Below, one piece after another: positions 1-8,142 of a stretch of DNA of 64,000 nt. Source of the DNA: Flavisolibacter longurius (lineage in GTDB: Bacteria; Bacteroidota; Bacteroidia; Chitinophagales; Chitinophagaceae). Location: positions 186,001 to 250,000 of the forward strand of contig JACJGO010000002.1 in NCBI GenBank assembly GCA_014163555.1. Direction: 5' to 3'. Position numbers and translations under genes: made by a program. Within the stretch, counting starts at the first letter, position 1, and each line of letters opens with the position of its first letter. A model generated the notes under the pieces. That model worked only from the letters and a program-made list of their open reading frames with translations. It did not search any database and was not told the DNA's origin.

Positions 1-1
1 T

Positions 2-889
2 TTTCTATTGTTCACCGCTTGTTTTGCCTGCCAGAAACCGGTGCAAACAAGCGAAAAAACCGTTGCGGCTGAAAGCACAACTGCCAATCGAAACAGTGCA
101 GAGGCAACTGCTGTTACCGTACCCGCCATTTGTGATTATACTTTCAATGAACAAGCGTTGCTTAGCGGTGGGTGGACAAAAACGTTTGAAGATAATTTTG
201 ATACCGACCTCTCCAAATGGAATATCTGGACCGGTGGTGCATTCAATAATGAACTACAGCTTTACCAGGCCGGTAACCTGCAGGTGGCGAATGGCAACCT
301 TGTGATTACTGCAAGGAAAGAAACTGCTACAGGTCCCACTACACCTTTCGACAGCAAGCCAAAAACCTTCCAATACACTTCCGGTCGCATTGAGTGCAAG
401 ACCAATGTTTCGGCCAATACCCAGACACCAAAAGTACGCATGGTGGCCCGCATCAAGCTGCCGGCAGGTTATGGCATGTGGGGCGCCTATTGGAGTTATG
501 GCGATCCCTGGCCGACACAGGGCGAAATTGACATGATAGAAGCAAGAGGGCATGAGACGACAAAATACCAGACAAACTATTTCTATGGCCGTGCACGAAA
601 CAAAAACCTGGTACGCAATGGCGAAGGGTTTATCAGCACCAATGCCGACCTGACAGCCTGCTACCATGTATATGAAATGATCTGGGAGCAAAATACATTG
701 ACGTCTTACCTTGATGGTATGCAGGTAGAACAAAAGTCTGGCGGCTATATACCTAACCTGTTTGGCAAAACCGAACGCATAACGCTTAACCTTGCCGTGG
801 GCGGCGATTTCTTCTCTAACCTGAACCCGGCGCTGATCGTCCCCGGTACGATGTATGTTGACTATGTAAAAGTGTTTACGTCGAAATAA
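2..889 (+). CDS. Glycoside hydrolase family 16 protein (5' end cut by window)
   Basis: The frame is open from the left edge, so the true start lies outside. The visible N-terminus (FTACFAC) looks like the end of a lipoprotein signal with a Cys lipobox, so the enzyme is probably surface or periplasmic. A GH16 lectin-like fold is indicated by the active-site stretch GEIDMIEARG, which keeps the E-x-D-x-x-E catalytic triad at about nt 520-545, preceded by a Trp-rich stretch (GMWGAYWSYGDPWP) typical of beta-glucan clefts. GH16 enzymes of this type cut beta-1,3 or mixed-linkage glucans; the exact substrate cannot be read from sequence. A strong bidirectional terminator follows. The family call is secure, the substrate is not. 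Confidence 0.85.
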   Translation, partial: FLLFTACFACQKPVQTSEKTVAAESTTANRNSAEATAVTVPAICDYTFNEQALLSGGWTKTFEDNFDTDLSKWNIWTGGAFNNELQLYQAGNLQVANGNLVITARKETATGPTTPFDSKPKTFQYTSGRIECKTNVSANTQTPKVRMVARIKLPAGYGMWGAYWSYGDPWPTQGEIDMIEARGHETTKYQTNYFYGRARNKNLVRNGEGFISTNADLTACYHVYEMIWEQNTLTSYLDGMQVEQKSGGYIPNLFGKTERITLNLAVGGDFFSNLNPALIVPGTMYVDYVKVFTSK

Positions 890-902
890 GATTGGTATCC
901 AT

Positions 903-936
903 AAAAAAATCCGGCAGTTCTTGCCGGATTTTTTTG
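903..936. terminator. Bidirectional rho-independent terminator
   Basis: An A-run leads into stem ATCCGGCA, loop GTTCT and stem TGCCGGAT, then a T-run. It sits between the convergent GH16 gene and the kdnA-like gene and can serve both strands. Confidence 0.85.
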
Positions 937-968
937 GTGATTTTACGTTTAACCTGTAACGTTATCTA

Positions 969-2192
969 TTACCTGGAAGCCGGAACCGTATTTTCATGCA
1001 ATACTTTTTGAATGGCAGCTACAATCTTCTCTCCTCTTTCCCTGATCTGCTCATCGGTCCACAAAAGGGAAATAGAAGAAGAAATGCAACGGCTCATCAC
1101 CGCATCGGAAGCCGAAAAATCCTGGCTGGCCAGCTTCAGCAGGCTGTTGCGCTGTGCTTCATGCAGCGGATACAATGCAATGGCTCCTTTCAGGTGATCC
1201 CATTTGCGGATGTAGTGCCAGTTATTATCGAACCAGTAAAAATTACCGCCCAAAATCCCTTGTGCTTTTAGTTCGGCCACTACGCTGCGGGCCAGTTCTT
1301 CCGTAGGCAAAAACCAGCTCAGGAATGTACAGCTATCGCCTTCCGGATCGGGAATGCGGCGGAAAGAAACCTGCGGTACTGTTGACAGTATATCTTTTAA
1401 CGCGTTGTAGTTCTTTTTTTGGATCTGCAGGAATTCATCCACCCTGCGCACCTGGGCCAGGCCTACGGCCGCATGCAGTTCGGAAATACGGAAATTATAT
1501 CCCAGGAAAGGATGCAGGTCGGCACCCCGATCCACACCTTTGTGATCGTGACCGTGATCACTGAAGGCATCACATTTCGTGTATACGTCTTCGTTATTGG
1601 TCATCACCACACCGCCCTCGCCGCAGGTCATGGTTTTTACAAAATCAAACGAAAAGGTACCGGCATCGCCGATGGTACCCAAACTTTTTCCCTTGTAACT
1701 GGCGCCAATACTCTGACAGGCATCTTCCAGCAGGAGGAGATTATGTTCTTTGCAGATGGTCTGCAGGTCGCCCATATCGGCCATGCTTCCACACATGTGC
1801 ACCGGCATCACGCATTTGGTTTGCGGAGTGATAGCCGCCCGAACGGCATCCGGATTCAGGGTCAGTGTATCATCCACATCTACCAGCACCGGTACAGCCC
1901 CCACACTCAACACTGCTTCAAAAGAAGCCACAAAAGTGAAAGAAGGCATGATCACTTCGTCGCCGGCACCAATGCCCAGGGCCGCCATGGCCGTGGTGAG
2001 TGCCGCCGTACCGCTCGATACCAGTTGGGCATATTTGGAACCAAAGCGATTGCAGATCGCTTCTTCCAGTTCTTTTGCTTTCCAATGACCTTTGCGCTGC
2101 GCATCAAATCCATAGCGCATGAGGATGCCGCTGTCTACCACATCCATCAGCTCTTTTCTTTCGGCGTCGCTCCACAATTCAAAACCGGGCAT
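969..2192 (-). CDS. kdnA: KdnA-like 8-amino-3,8-dideoxy-octulosonate aminotransferase (DegT/DnrJ/EryC1/StrS)
   Basis: A PLP-dependent sugar aminotransferase of 407 aa. The Lys in FDFVKTMTCGEGG (Lys186) is the expected Schiff-base lysine. From memory, the sequence follows Shewanella KdnA along its whole length: the MPGFEL start, VSSGTAAL, VHMCGSMA, LLEDACQ, FSDHGHDH, NFRISE, IPDPEGDS and NNWHY. KdnA transaminates 8-oxo-Kdo to 8-amino-8-deoxy-Kdo (Kdo8N), which replaces Kdo in the LPS inner core. The start was set at 2192 because homology begins there and a promoter-like TACCTTCG lies at 2227-2234, inside the longer open frame. Its expected partner, a kdnB-like oxidase, is 3.8 kb away on the same strand. 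General aminotransferase activity is near certain; the Kdo8N role rests on similarity plus the partner. Confidence 0.85.
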   Translation of the reverse strand: MPGFELWSDAERKELMDVVDSGILMRYGFDAQRKGHWKAKELEEAICNRFGSKYAQLVSSGTAALTTAMAALGIGAGDEVIMPSFTFVASFEAVLSVGAVPVLVDVDDTLTLNPDAVRAAITPQTKCVMPVHMCGSMADMGDLQTICKEHNLLLLEDACQSIGASYKGKSLGTIGDAGTFSFDFVKTMTCGEGGVVMTNNEDVYTKCDAFSDHGHDHKGVDRGADLHPFLGYNFRISELHAAVGLAQVRRVDEFLQIQKKNYNALKDILSTVPQVSFRRIPDPEGDSCTFLSWFLPTEELARSVVAELKAQGILGGNFYWFDNNWHYIRKWDHLKGAIALYPLHEAQRNSLLKLASQDFSASDAVMSRCISSSISLLWTDEQIRERGEKIVAAIQKVLHENTVPASR

Positions 2193-2226
2193 AGAAGAAT
2201 AATTATGTATGAAAAATTTAGAGCGA

Positions 2227-2234
2227 CGAAGGTA
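2227..2234 (-). promoter_or_regulatory. Candidate -7 promoter element of kdnA
   Basis: Read on the minus strand this is TACCTTCG, close to the Bacteroidota -7 consensus TAnnTTTG. It lies 34 nt upstream of the chosen ATG. No clear TTG -33 box is visible. Confidence 0.4.
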
Positions 2235-2313
2235 AGAAGAGAAGAAGAACTGCAGAAGAGCGAATTCGAACAGGAGAATACCGATCAAGGAACAAGCAAC
2301 GTCGAAGGTTTAA

Positions 2314-2343
2314 ACACGAATTTTTGCACGGATTGCACGAACT
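2314..2343. repeat. Short degenerate tandem tract, period about 9
   Basis: The words GCACGGATT and GCACGAACT follow a related ACACGAATTTTT. The tract lies upstream of kdnA. A further degenerate tract of period about 7 (cttgttc, atctgtc, caatgtt, ccaatct) follows at 2434-2461. The rest of the gap between kdnA and corA shows nothing else. Confidence 0.4.
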
Positions 2344-2469
2344 GTATTCTCTGTTCAATATTTCATTGTTTTATTAGCCTGTTCAAAAGCAGAAAGACAA
2401 AATTGAACTGAAAAAAATTTATCATTCCTTACTCTTGTTCATCTGTCCAATGTTCCAATCTCCTTCTGT

Positions 2470-3642
2470 TCAAAACCACCCCCTCCGCTTGAACATCACG
2501 AGCATCCACACGGGGATCACCAGCATAAAACCCACAGAAATAAAAAATCCCCAGCGGTTGTGCAGAAGCGGAATCCGATCGAAGTTCATTCCGAAAATGC
2601 CGCCGATAACGGTAGCCGGCGCCAGCAGGCAGGTCACCACCGCCATCACTTTCATGACCTCGTTCATGCGCAGGTTTACATTATTGATGTAAAGGTCCTG
2701 CATGCTCACCATCACATCGCGGTAGTTTTCACAGAGGTCGTAGGCCTGTAAAATATGGTCGTACACATCCTTGAAATATTTGGTGGTGCGTTCGTCCAGC
2801 AAATCGCTTTCGCTCCGAATAATGTTGGTTACGAGATCGCGGACAGGCGCAATGTTTCGTTTCAGAATAATCAGCTCTTTTCGCAACTGCGTAATCTTTG
2901 CCAGCGACCGGGTATCGGAACGCCGGATTACTTCTTCTTCCACCTCCTCAATGTGATCGCCCAGGCCTTCCATTACCAAAAAATAACTGTCGACAATAAT
3001 GTCCAGCATGGAGTAGCAGAGATAGTCGGCACCGCGTTGGCGCAGCTTGCTGTTTTGCATGCGCAGTTTGTCGCGGATAGGATTAAACACATCGCGGTCG
3101 GGATCTTCCTGAAAGGTGATCACGAAGTTTTTTCCCAACACAATAGAAACCTGTTCGGTTTCCACACTGCCTTGTTTTTTGTTGAAATAAAGCATGTTCA
3201 GCAGGCAGTAAAAAACGCCTTCCACTTCGTCCATTTTGGGCCGTTGGCCTACGCTCAGGATATCTTCGGTAATCAGGGGATGTATAGCAAAATGCGCAGC
3301 CACTTTTTCCACATCCGATTTTACAATGCCATCAATATTGATCCAGGAAATGTATTCGTTATTCAGGTGCGAAAAACTGTCTTCCACCCGCTCCAGGTTG
3401 TGTTCTTTTGTGCCGCTGGCGTTATATTCGTACACGGTTACCACCGTTCGGGGTGCATCTTGCCGATGGGTTTCTACCGTGGGATTTACGTTCACAATCT
3501 TTTTGGTACGTTGCGTACCAAACAGTACCGAAGGGATCAGATAGCGAATATATCGTTTGGCTTTCACCGGTCCAATTTTAGAGTAAAGTACGGATTCCAA
3601 CAGGCCTAAAAAAAGAAAAGAAGCTCTATGGCTTCTTTTCAT
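2470..3642 (-). CDS. corA: CorA-family magnesium/divalent cation transporter
   Basis: A 390-aa inner-membrane channel protein. It has the long cytoplasmic N-terminal domain of CorA and two C-terminal membrane segments. The hallmark GMN motif is present at the end of the first segment (GGIFGMNFDRIP), and the protein ends in a basic KRRGWF tail as in other CorA proteins. It moves Mg2+ (also Co2+ or Ni2+ in some members) into the cytoplasm. The gene starts 18 bp downstream of the preceding secreted-protein gene on the same strand, so the two are probably cotranscribed. Length and architecture are normal. Confidence 0.9.
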   Translation of the reverse strand: MKRSHRASFLFLGLLESVLYSKIGPVKAKRYIRYLIPSVLFGTQRTKKIVNVNPTVETHRQDAPRTVVTVYEYNASGTKEHNLERVEDSFSHLNNEYISWINIDGIVKSDVEKVAAHFAIHPLITEDILSVGQRPKMDEVEGVFYCLLNMLYFNKKQGSVETEQVSIVLGKNFVITFQEDPDRDVFNPIRDKLRMQNSKLRQRGADYLCYSMLDIIVDSYFLVMEGLGDHIEEVEEEVIRRSDTRSLAKITQLRKELIILKRNIAPVRDLVTNIIRSESDLLDERTTKYFKDVYDHILQAYDLCENYRDVMVSMQDLYINNVNLRMNEVMKVMAVVTCLLAPATVIGGIFGMNFDRIPLLHNRWGFFISVGFMLVIPVWMLVMFKRRGWF

Positions 3643-3660
3643 GGTTGTTTTTGGCTTATC

Positions 3661-4371
3661 TTATTTCAAGGAATTATAGTAGGTTACCAAGGCCGTTATC
3701 TTCTCCGTATTGGACCCATTGCCGCCAGCGCCTGTTTGTAAATATTGTTCCAATTCCTTTTTCTTATCAGCAAGAATGGAAGGAATTTCTTTTGGTTTTT
3801 TAACACTGTACAAAGCGTTGTTGTAGCCCACCAAAAATGTTTCTGCTGTACTGATCTTTTGCTCCGCTACAGAAGAACCGTAGGGTTTGTTTTCGCTGAC
3901 TACCTTGGCAAACTGCTTGTAGAGCGGAACCTTATCCTTTACCAGCTCCTGGTACCAACCTCTTTTGTTGTCTGCAGAAAAAGGTAAATCCGATGCATGC
4001 ACAAAATGATAAGACGTTCCAAGAATGGTATCTGTTAGCGTAATTTCTTTCAGTGGAATGGTACAGATAAATTCCTTTTCCTTGTCGTTTAAAAAGAGCA
4101 ACTGGTTGTCAAAAAGATCAAGCTTTGCCTGCGGGCTCCGGTATCGTTCGCCCTTCTCGGAAATGGCGACCACATTCATCCATTTTTCGCTGAAATAAGG
4201 TGTTCCCTCCACCAGGCGAACAAAGCGGGTATTCACCACCGGACTGCCGCTAACGGTAAAAAAACTGTTCAACGGGATGACATCCATCTTATCGACATTG
4301 ACGACCTGTTGTGCAGACGCAGAGGTAACAGAAACCAGTAACAAAGCAGTAAGCAGGGCTTTCATAACCAA
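3661..4371 (-). CDS. Secreted protein of unknown function, upstream of corA
   Basis: A 236-aa protein with a clear Sec signal peptide (MKALLTALLLVSVTSASAQ) and no later membrane segment, so it is probably periplasmic or outer-membrane associated. It starts either at MVM or, two codons on, at MKALL. I recognise no domain. The body is rich in beta-prone stretches followed by a charged region ending near a Gly/Asn-rich linker (TGAGGNGSN). It precedes corA by 18 bp and is probably in the same transcript, which does not fix a function. Confidence 0.6.
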   Translation of the reverse strand: MVMKALLTALLLVSVTSASAQQVVNVDKMDVIPLNSFFTVSGSPVVNTRFVRLVEGTPYFSEKWMNVVAISEKGERYRSPQAKLDLFDNQLLFLNDKEKEFICTIPLKEITLTDTILGTSYHFVHASDLPFSADNKRGWYQELVKDKVPLYKQFAKVVSENKPYGSSVAEQKISTAETFLVGYNNALYSVKKPKEIPSILADKKKELEQYLQTGAGGNGSNTEKITALVTYYNSLK

Positions 4372-4586
4372 TGTTTAAAAAAGTAAGATAAACAATTTTA
4401 CGTATATCAGTTAGGGATGCAGAGGCAAGTTTCTCGCTGGGGTAGAAAAGCTGACTTAAAAAAAAACCTACGCCTGCTCAGCTCGCTATATGTACGCTTG
4501 GTCCACCAATCCGACGCCGTAAATTTTCGATGCAAAGCAGGTCATTTTTACTGCAGGTTCGCAAGAATAATCGGGCATTTATACAC

Positions 4587-4617
4587 TTGGCTTCCGGACC
4601 CCTGGTTTTTACTTTTA
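4587..4617 (+). promoter_or_regulatory. Candidate Bacteroidota promoter for the T9SS cargo gene
   Basis: TTG at 4587-4589 and TACTTTTA at 4610-4617 are separated by 20 bp, matching the -33 TTG / -7 TAnnTTTG layout with one mismatch. The ATG is 34 nt downstream. Confidence 0.45.
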
Positions 4618-4651
4618 CATCGCATTGTGTAACAAGTCAAAGTGAAACCCT

Positions 4652-5836
4652 ATGAAAAATTTTTACACCACCTTTTTCTTTTTTTTCCTGCTGCAATGGG
4701 GATTATCCCTACAAACGGCTGCCCAGTGCGCCGATGGCAGCAATCCTACCCCTGTTTTTATGGACACGACCATCCGGTTTGATCCGGGTGTATCCACCAC
4801 CCAGGTAAAGTTTCCGCAATTCAATCCCGAAGAGGGCATGCTTCGTTGTGTACGACTTACCGTTACCATGACGGGTATTGTCGATACCGTGTACATGCAG
4901 AATTTCACCAACACTACGCAAACGGCCCGGTTTGAATATACCCGAACCGATATGATGCAGGGTCCGGGACTAACCACAGCCCTGACTAATAGCGCCAATA
5001 AAACCTATGGCAATTATAACGTTGACGGCTTTGATGGTGATATGACAACCGGCTCAGATAATGTCTCTATTCCCCGCGACACCGTAGTGAACAGAACCGT
5101 AGTAAGAACGCTGACCGACTCAACAGAGATTGCGCAGTTCTATGGCCACGACAGTGTAACGTACGTTTACGATATCGACGCACGAACTACAGCCACCATG
5201 ACCGGGGGTAATAGCATGGCGCTTGTGCGGACATCGGCCCTGGTACATTTCCGCTTTGAATACTGTACCTGTTCGAATGTGACGCTGCCACTGGGATTGA
5301 AAAATTTTACTGTTACCAAAACAACCGCCAGTGCTGCCCTGCTTAGCTGGGAAGGCGAAAACGACCCAAATTTTTATCGCCATGAGGTAGAAGTAAGCCG
5401 CGATGGCAAGACTTTTACCCGGCTGGCCACTGTGGAGAAAAAGAACGGCGCCAGTCCCCGCTACCAGTACGCATTTAGTGTTCATGAAAACGAGTACGGC
5501 CAGTATTATTTCCGCGTACGCCAGCAGTGGCAGAATGGCACCGTACGTTACACGGCTATTAAACCCATAAGTTTTGGCAACCCGATTTTTGAGGCTACAC
5601 GTCTTTACCCCAATCCGTCGCAAGGCAGTCTTGGAATCAGGTTTGCCGGCGCAAGGGCCAGCAACATCCTGGTTCAGGTTACCAATGCGGGTGGTCAGCA
5701 GGTACTGAGCAAAACCTTTCAGGTAGCACCAAACGATTATAAAACAGTGGGCAATTTGCCGGCCGGAACTTATTGGGTGAAACTGACCGACCTCGCTTCG
5801 AAAACAGCTGCGGTAAAACAGTTGGTCGTGCAATAA
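4652..5836 (+). CDS. T9SS-sorted surface protein, choice-of-anchor-E-like
   Basis: A 394-aa exported protein with a Sec signal ending near TAAQCADG. The N-terminal half, with FDPGVSTTQVKFPQFN and conserved aromatic and Thr positions, resembles choice-of-anchor E domains. A fibronectin-like beta domain follows (about residues 210-310). The last 75 residues are a type A T9SS sorting domain: LYPNPSQGSL, then a beta region with GGQQVLSKTF, then LPAGTYWVKL. Such proteins are carried across the outer membrane by T9SS and attached or released. It has its own promoter-like element and terminator. Ligand unknown. Confidence 0.75.
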   Translation: MKNFYTTFFFFFLLQWGLSLQTAAQCADGSNPTPVFMDTTIRFDPGVSTTQVKFPQFNPEEGMLRCVRLTVTMTGIVDTVYMQNFTNTTQTARFEYTRTDMMQGPGLTTALTNSANKTYGNYNVDGFDGDMTTGSDNVSIPRDTVVNRTVVRTLTDSTEIAQFYGHDSVTYVYDIDARTTATMTGGNSMALVRTSALVHFRFEYCTCSNVTLPLGLKNFTVTKTTASAALLSWEGENDPNFYRHEVEVSRDGKTFTRLATVEKKNGASPRYQYAFSVHENEYGQYYFRVRQQWQNGTVRYTAIKPISFGNPIFEATRLYPNPSQGSLGIRFAGARASNILVQVTNAGGQQVLSKTFQVAPNDYKTVGNLPAGTYWVKLTDLASKTAAVKQLVVQ

Positions 5837-5906
5837 GCAGATGAATCCGCAGAAGTAAGCTGCTTTGCTGCTTTTTACGTCCAATACAGAATTTCTTATC
5901 CATACG

Positions 5907-5945
5907 AAAAAGGCTGTCTCGGGTTTGAGACAGCCTTTTTTATTG
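5907..5945. terminator. Bidirectional rho-independent terminator
   Basis: A 14-bp stem (AAAAAGGCTGTCTC with its complement) encloses a 6-nt loop and is followed by a T-run. It separates the convergent T9SS cargo gene and the kdnB-like gene. Confidence 0.88.
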
Positions 5946-5959
5946 TTTCGGATGTTTTT

Positions 5960-7042
5960 TTACAACTTCCCGTACAACTCCCGCAGTTTTTCTCTTGTCA
6001 TGATCTTTTCCCAATCCTTGCCCAATGCATTTTCCCAAAGTGGTTTCATGCCCAGCGCTACGTTAATCATGGTATCAAACTGGTCTTCGCTCAGGCCCTG
6101 GCAAATACCCTGCGGAATTTCTACGCCGTTTTTTTCTACCATGCGTTTGAACTCTTCCACACCTTCGGGATAGTATTCTTCCAAGTGCTGCATCACAATA
6201 CAATTGCCCACACCGTGCTTGGTACCCAGCAAATAACTCAGCCCGTAACTTACCGCATGGGCCACACCCACCTGCGAGTAGGCAATGCTCATACCGCCGG
6301 CATAGGATGCCATCATCAGTTTATCATCACACTCATCATCCCAGGCTTCTTTCTGCAGGAAGATATAACGGCAAAGGTCAAGTGCTTTTTCACCATAGCT
6401 TTTGCTGAATTCGTTCAGGTAAGTACCGGTCAGGCTTTCAATGCAGTGAATGTAGCAGTCCATACCGGTATAAAACCGCTGGTTTACCGGTGCATTGGCT
6501 GTGAGTTCCGGATCCAGTACAATCTGGCTGAACGGTGTGTAGTCGGAATTCATGCCCAGCTTTCGGGTGGGCCCGGTTAATACAGTGGTACGGCTTACTT
6601 CGGCACCAGTGCCACTTAATGTAGGAATGCCTACTTTGTAAACGCCGGGCTGCTTTACAAGGTCCCATCCCTGGTAGTCGGCGGCCGAGTCAGGATTGTT
6701 CATCATGAGCGAAACCGCCTTGGCAAGGTCCATGGTGGATCCGCCGCCAATACCAACAACGCCGCTTACCATACCAAAGCTATCTTTCAGTTCATCGGCA
6801 ATCTGGTCAACATACGATGTTTTGGGTTCGTAGGTAACATCGGCAAAAATGATCTTGTCATTGTCCCGTAGGGGAATTCGGTTCACCAACTCTTTTCCTT
6901 CAAAAAAATGATCCACCAGGAAAATCATCGGTTCCTCATCGTTGCGATGAGGTTTCAGGATTTCATCCAACTGGCTGAAAGAACCGCGGCCATACACCAC
7001 GTAATCTACCATCTTAAAATTGCGGAACATTGTTGTGCTCAT
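5960..7042 (-). CDS. kdnB: KdnB-like Kdo 8-oxidase (iron-type alcohol dehydrogenase)
   Basis: A group III iron-type alcohol dehydrogenase of 360 aa. The NAD-binding GGGSTMDLAKAVSLM motif, TLSGTGAEVSRT and the metal-site region (FYTGMDCYIHCIESL, then YSQVGVAHAVSYG and KHGVGNC) are all present. From memory it matches Shewanella KdnB throughout, including YQGWDL, RKLGMNSDY and YPEGVEEF. KdnB oxidises C8 of Kdo to the aldehyde that KdnA aminates. The coding frame above position 7042 has only a TTG start. ATG at 7042 is used here; ATG at 7030 (MFRNFK) would match Shewanella KdnB better and leaves a short leader after the promoter element at 7049-7056. Confidence 0.87.
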   Translation of the reverse strand: MSTTMFRNFKMVDYVVYGRGSFSQLDEILKPHRNDEEPMIFLVDHFFEGKELVNRIPLRDNDKIIFADVTYEPKTSYVDQIADELKDSFGMVSGVVGIGGGSTMDLAKAVSLMMNNPDSAADYQGWDLVKQPGVYKVGIPTLSGTGAEVSRTTVLTGPTRKLGMNSDYTPFSQIVLDPELTANAPVNQRFYTGMDCYIHCIESLTGTYLNEFSKSYGEKALDLCRYIFLQKEAWDDECDDKLMMASYAGGMSIAYSQVGVAHAVSYGLSYLLGTKHGVGNCIVMQHLEEYYPEGVEEFKRMVEKNGVEIPQGICQGLSEDQFDTMINVALGMKPLWENALGKDWEKIMTREKLRELYGKL

Positions 7043-7048
7043 AATGCG

Positions 7049-7056
7049 CAAAGGTA
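7049..7056 (-). promoter_or_regulatory. Candidate -7 promoter element of kdnB
   Basis: The minus strand reads TACCTTTG, a perfect TAnnTTTG. Only 6 nt separate it from ATG 7042, so transcripts would be almost leaderless unless ATG 7030 is used. Confidence 0.45.
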
Positions 7057-7125
7057 ACCGCAGATTGACGGGATTTGGAAAGGAGGAGCAGGATTTTCAG
7101 TAGCAACACCGCTAAGAATCTTTTT

Positions 7126-8142
7126 CTATCCTGCATTAACGGATATACCCAGTGCCTGTTTGCGGGCCTCGATGCGTTTGCGAAGCCGCTTGAAAAACTG
7201 TGACCGTTCCCGCTCACTGACAGAGCTGATGAGAGTGGATTTGCGCATCAGGTTGTGATAGTAGCTGTACATATTGTCGCAAAAGGCAACGTCTCTTGTC
7301 ACCATAAAGTTGATGGCGCTGTGCGTCAGAAAACAGATTTTTGATGTATCCAATACGGCCAGGATAGAATTATCCCCGCTGACCACTTCGTTAAAATAAA
7401 GATGATAGCTGCTTAAGGGTTTCCGATCCGGATCGCGGTTATCAAATTTGTAACCCATTTCGGCCTGTGCTTCCAGGTGAATGAACAGCTTTTCCAATGC
7501 GTTGTACACCAGCAACAGGTCTTCTTTGTTCTGAAAGATCTTGCTGTCCTGATAATACTCCACCTGCCGCAAGGTGCTGGTCAGGCTTTCAATATTCCAG
7601 ATCTCAATCGAGTCAATCTGGTTGTACGTATCCAAGGCTTTGCGGCCGATCTCGAAGATCTCATCCGGGTATTGGGAAAGCTGGATTTTCAGGCTCGAAA
7701 ATTCCGGCGTTTGCAGCAGGGTTTTGTGCCAGAAAAAATATTTGAACGCAGCCAGCTCTTTGTAGTGGTAATGGTGAAAAAGCGGGATGTCTTTACAGAG
7801 GTAATACATTTCCCGTTCTTTAAATGAGGCCATGTACTTCACCTGCTGGCCCACAGCGGTCAGGTATTCATCAAACCGAAACGAAACCGGGTCCACATAT
7901 TTTCCCTGGAAGGGAATTGTATCGGATTGCAGGTTCAGCAAGGTATCCAGCGAAAGACGGTAGCGTGTGCAAAGCGTGTGCAGTTCTTCAAATGTTACAG
8001 GTTTTTCACCACGGATACGGCGATACGCACTGTCCGTACTGATGTTCAGGGCTGCGGCTACTTCCTCTGCCATAGAAACGCCTTCGGGTAATTTTGTTTT
8101 CAGGTATTGAAAAAACTTAACCTGCATTGCCGTTGTATTCAT
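7126..8142 (-). CDS. HTH regulator, second of a paralogous overlapping pair
   Basis: A 338-aa cytoplasmic protein. The N-terminus carries a helix-turn-helix of the XRE/cro type (about residues 15-65; NISTDSAYRRIRGEKPVTFEEL). A long helical C-terminal region ends with MRKSTLISSVSERERSQFF. The same layout and the same conserved words occur in the adjacent gene at 8139-9146, so the two are paralogues. The start at 8142 (MNTTAMQ) overlaps the stop of the upstream gene by 4 bp (ATGA), which implies translational coupling. Such proteins are annotated as HTH regulators in Bacteroidota; target and ligand are unknown. Confidence 0.75.
   Translation of the reverse strand: MNTTAMQVKFFQYLKTKLPEGVSMAEEVAAALNISTDSAYRRIRGEKPVTFEELHTLCTRYRLSLDTLLNLQSDTIPFQGKYVDPVSFRFDEYLTAVGQQVKYMASFKEREMYYLCKDIPLFHHYHYKELAAFKYFFWHKTLLQTPEFSSLKIQLSQYPDEIFEIGRKALDTYNQIDSIEIWNIESLTSTLRQVEYYQDSKIFQNKEDLLLVYNALEKLFIHLEAQAEMGYKFDNRDPDRKPLSSYHLYFNEVVSGDNSILAVLDTSKICFLTHSAINFMVTRDVAFCDNMYSYYHNLMRKSTLISSVSERERSQFFKRLRKRIEARKQALGISVNAG

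Noticed and set aside
1419-2411. A 330-codon plus-strand frame opposite kdnA
   Set aside because: It mirrors the strongly conserved aminotransferase frame on the other strand and has no recognisable protein pattern.
2755-3609. A long plus-strand frame opposite corA
   Set aside because: CorA with its GMN motif explains the minus strand; the other frame has no domain pattern.
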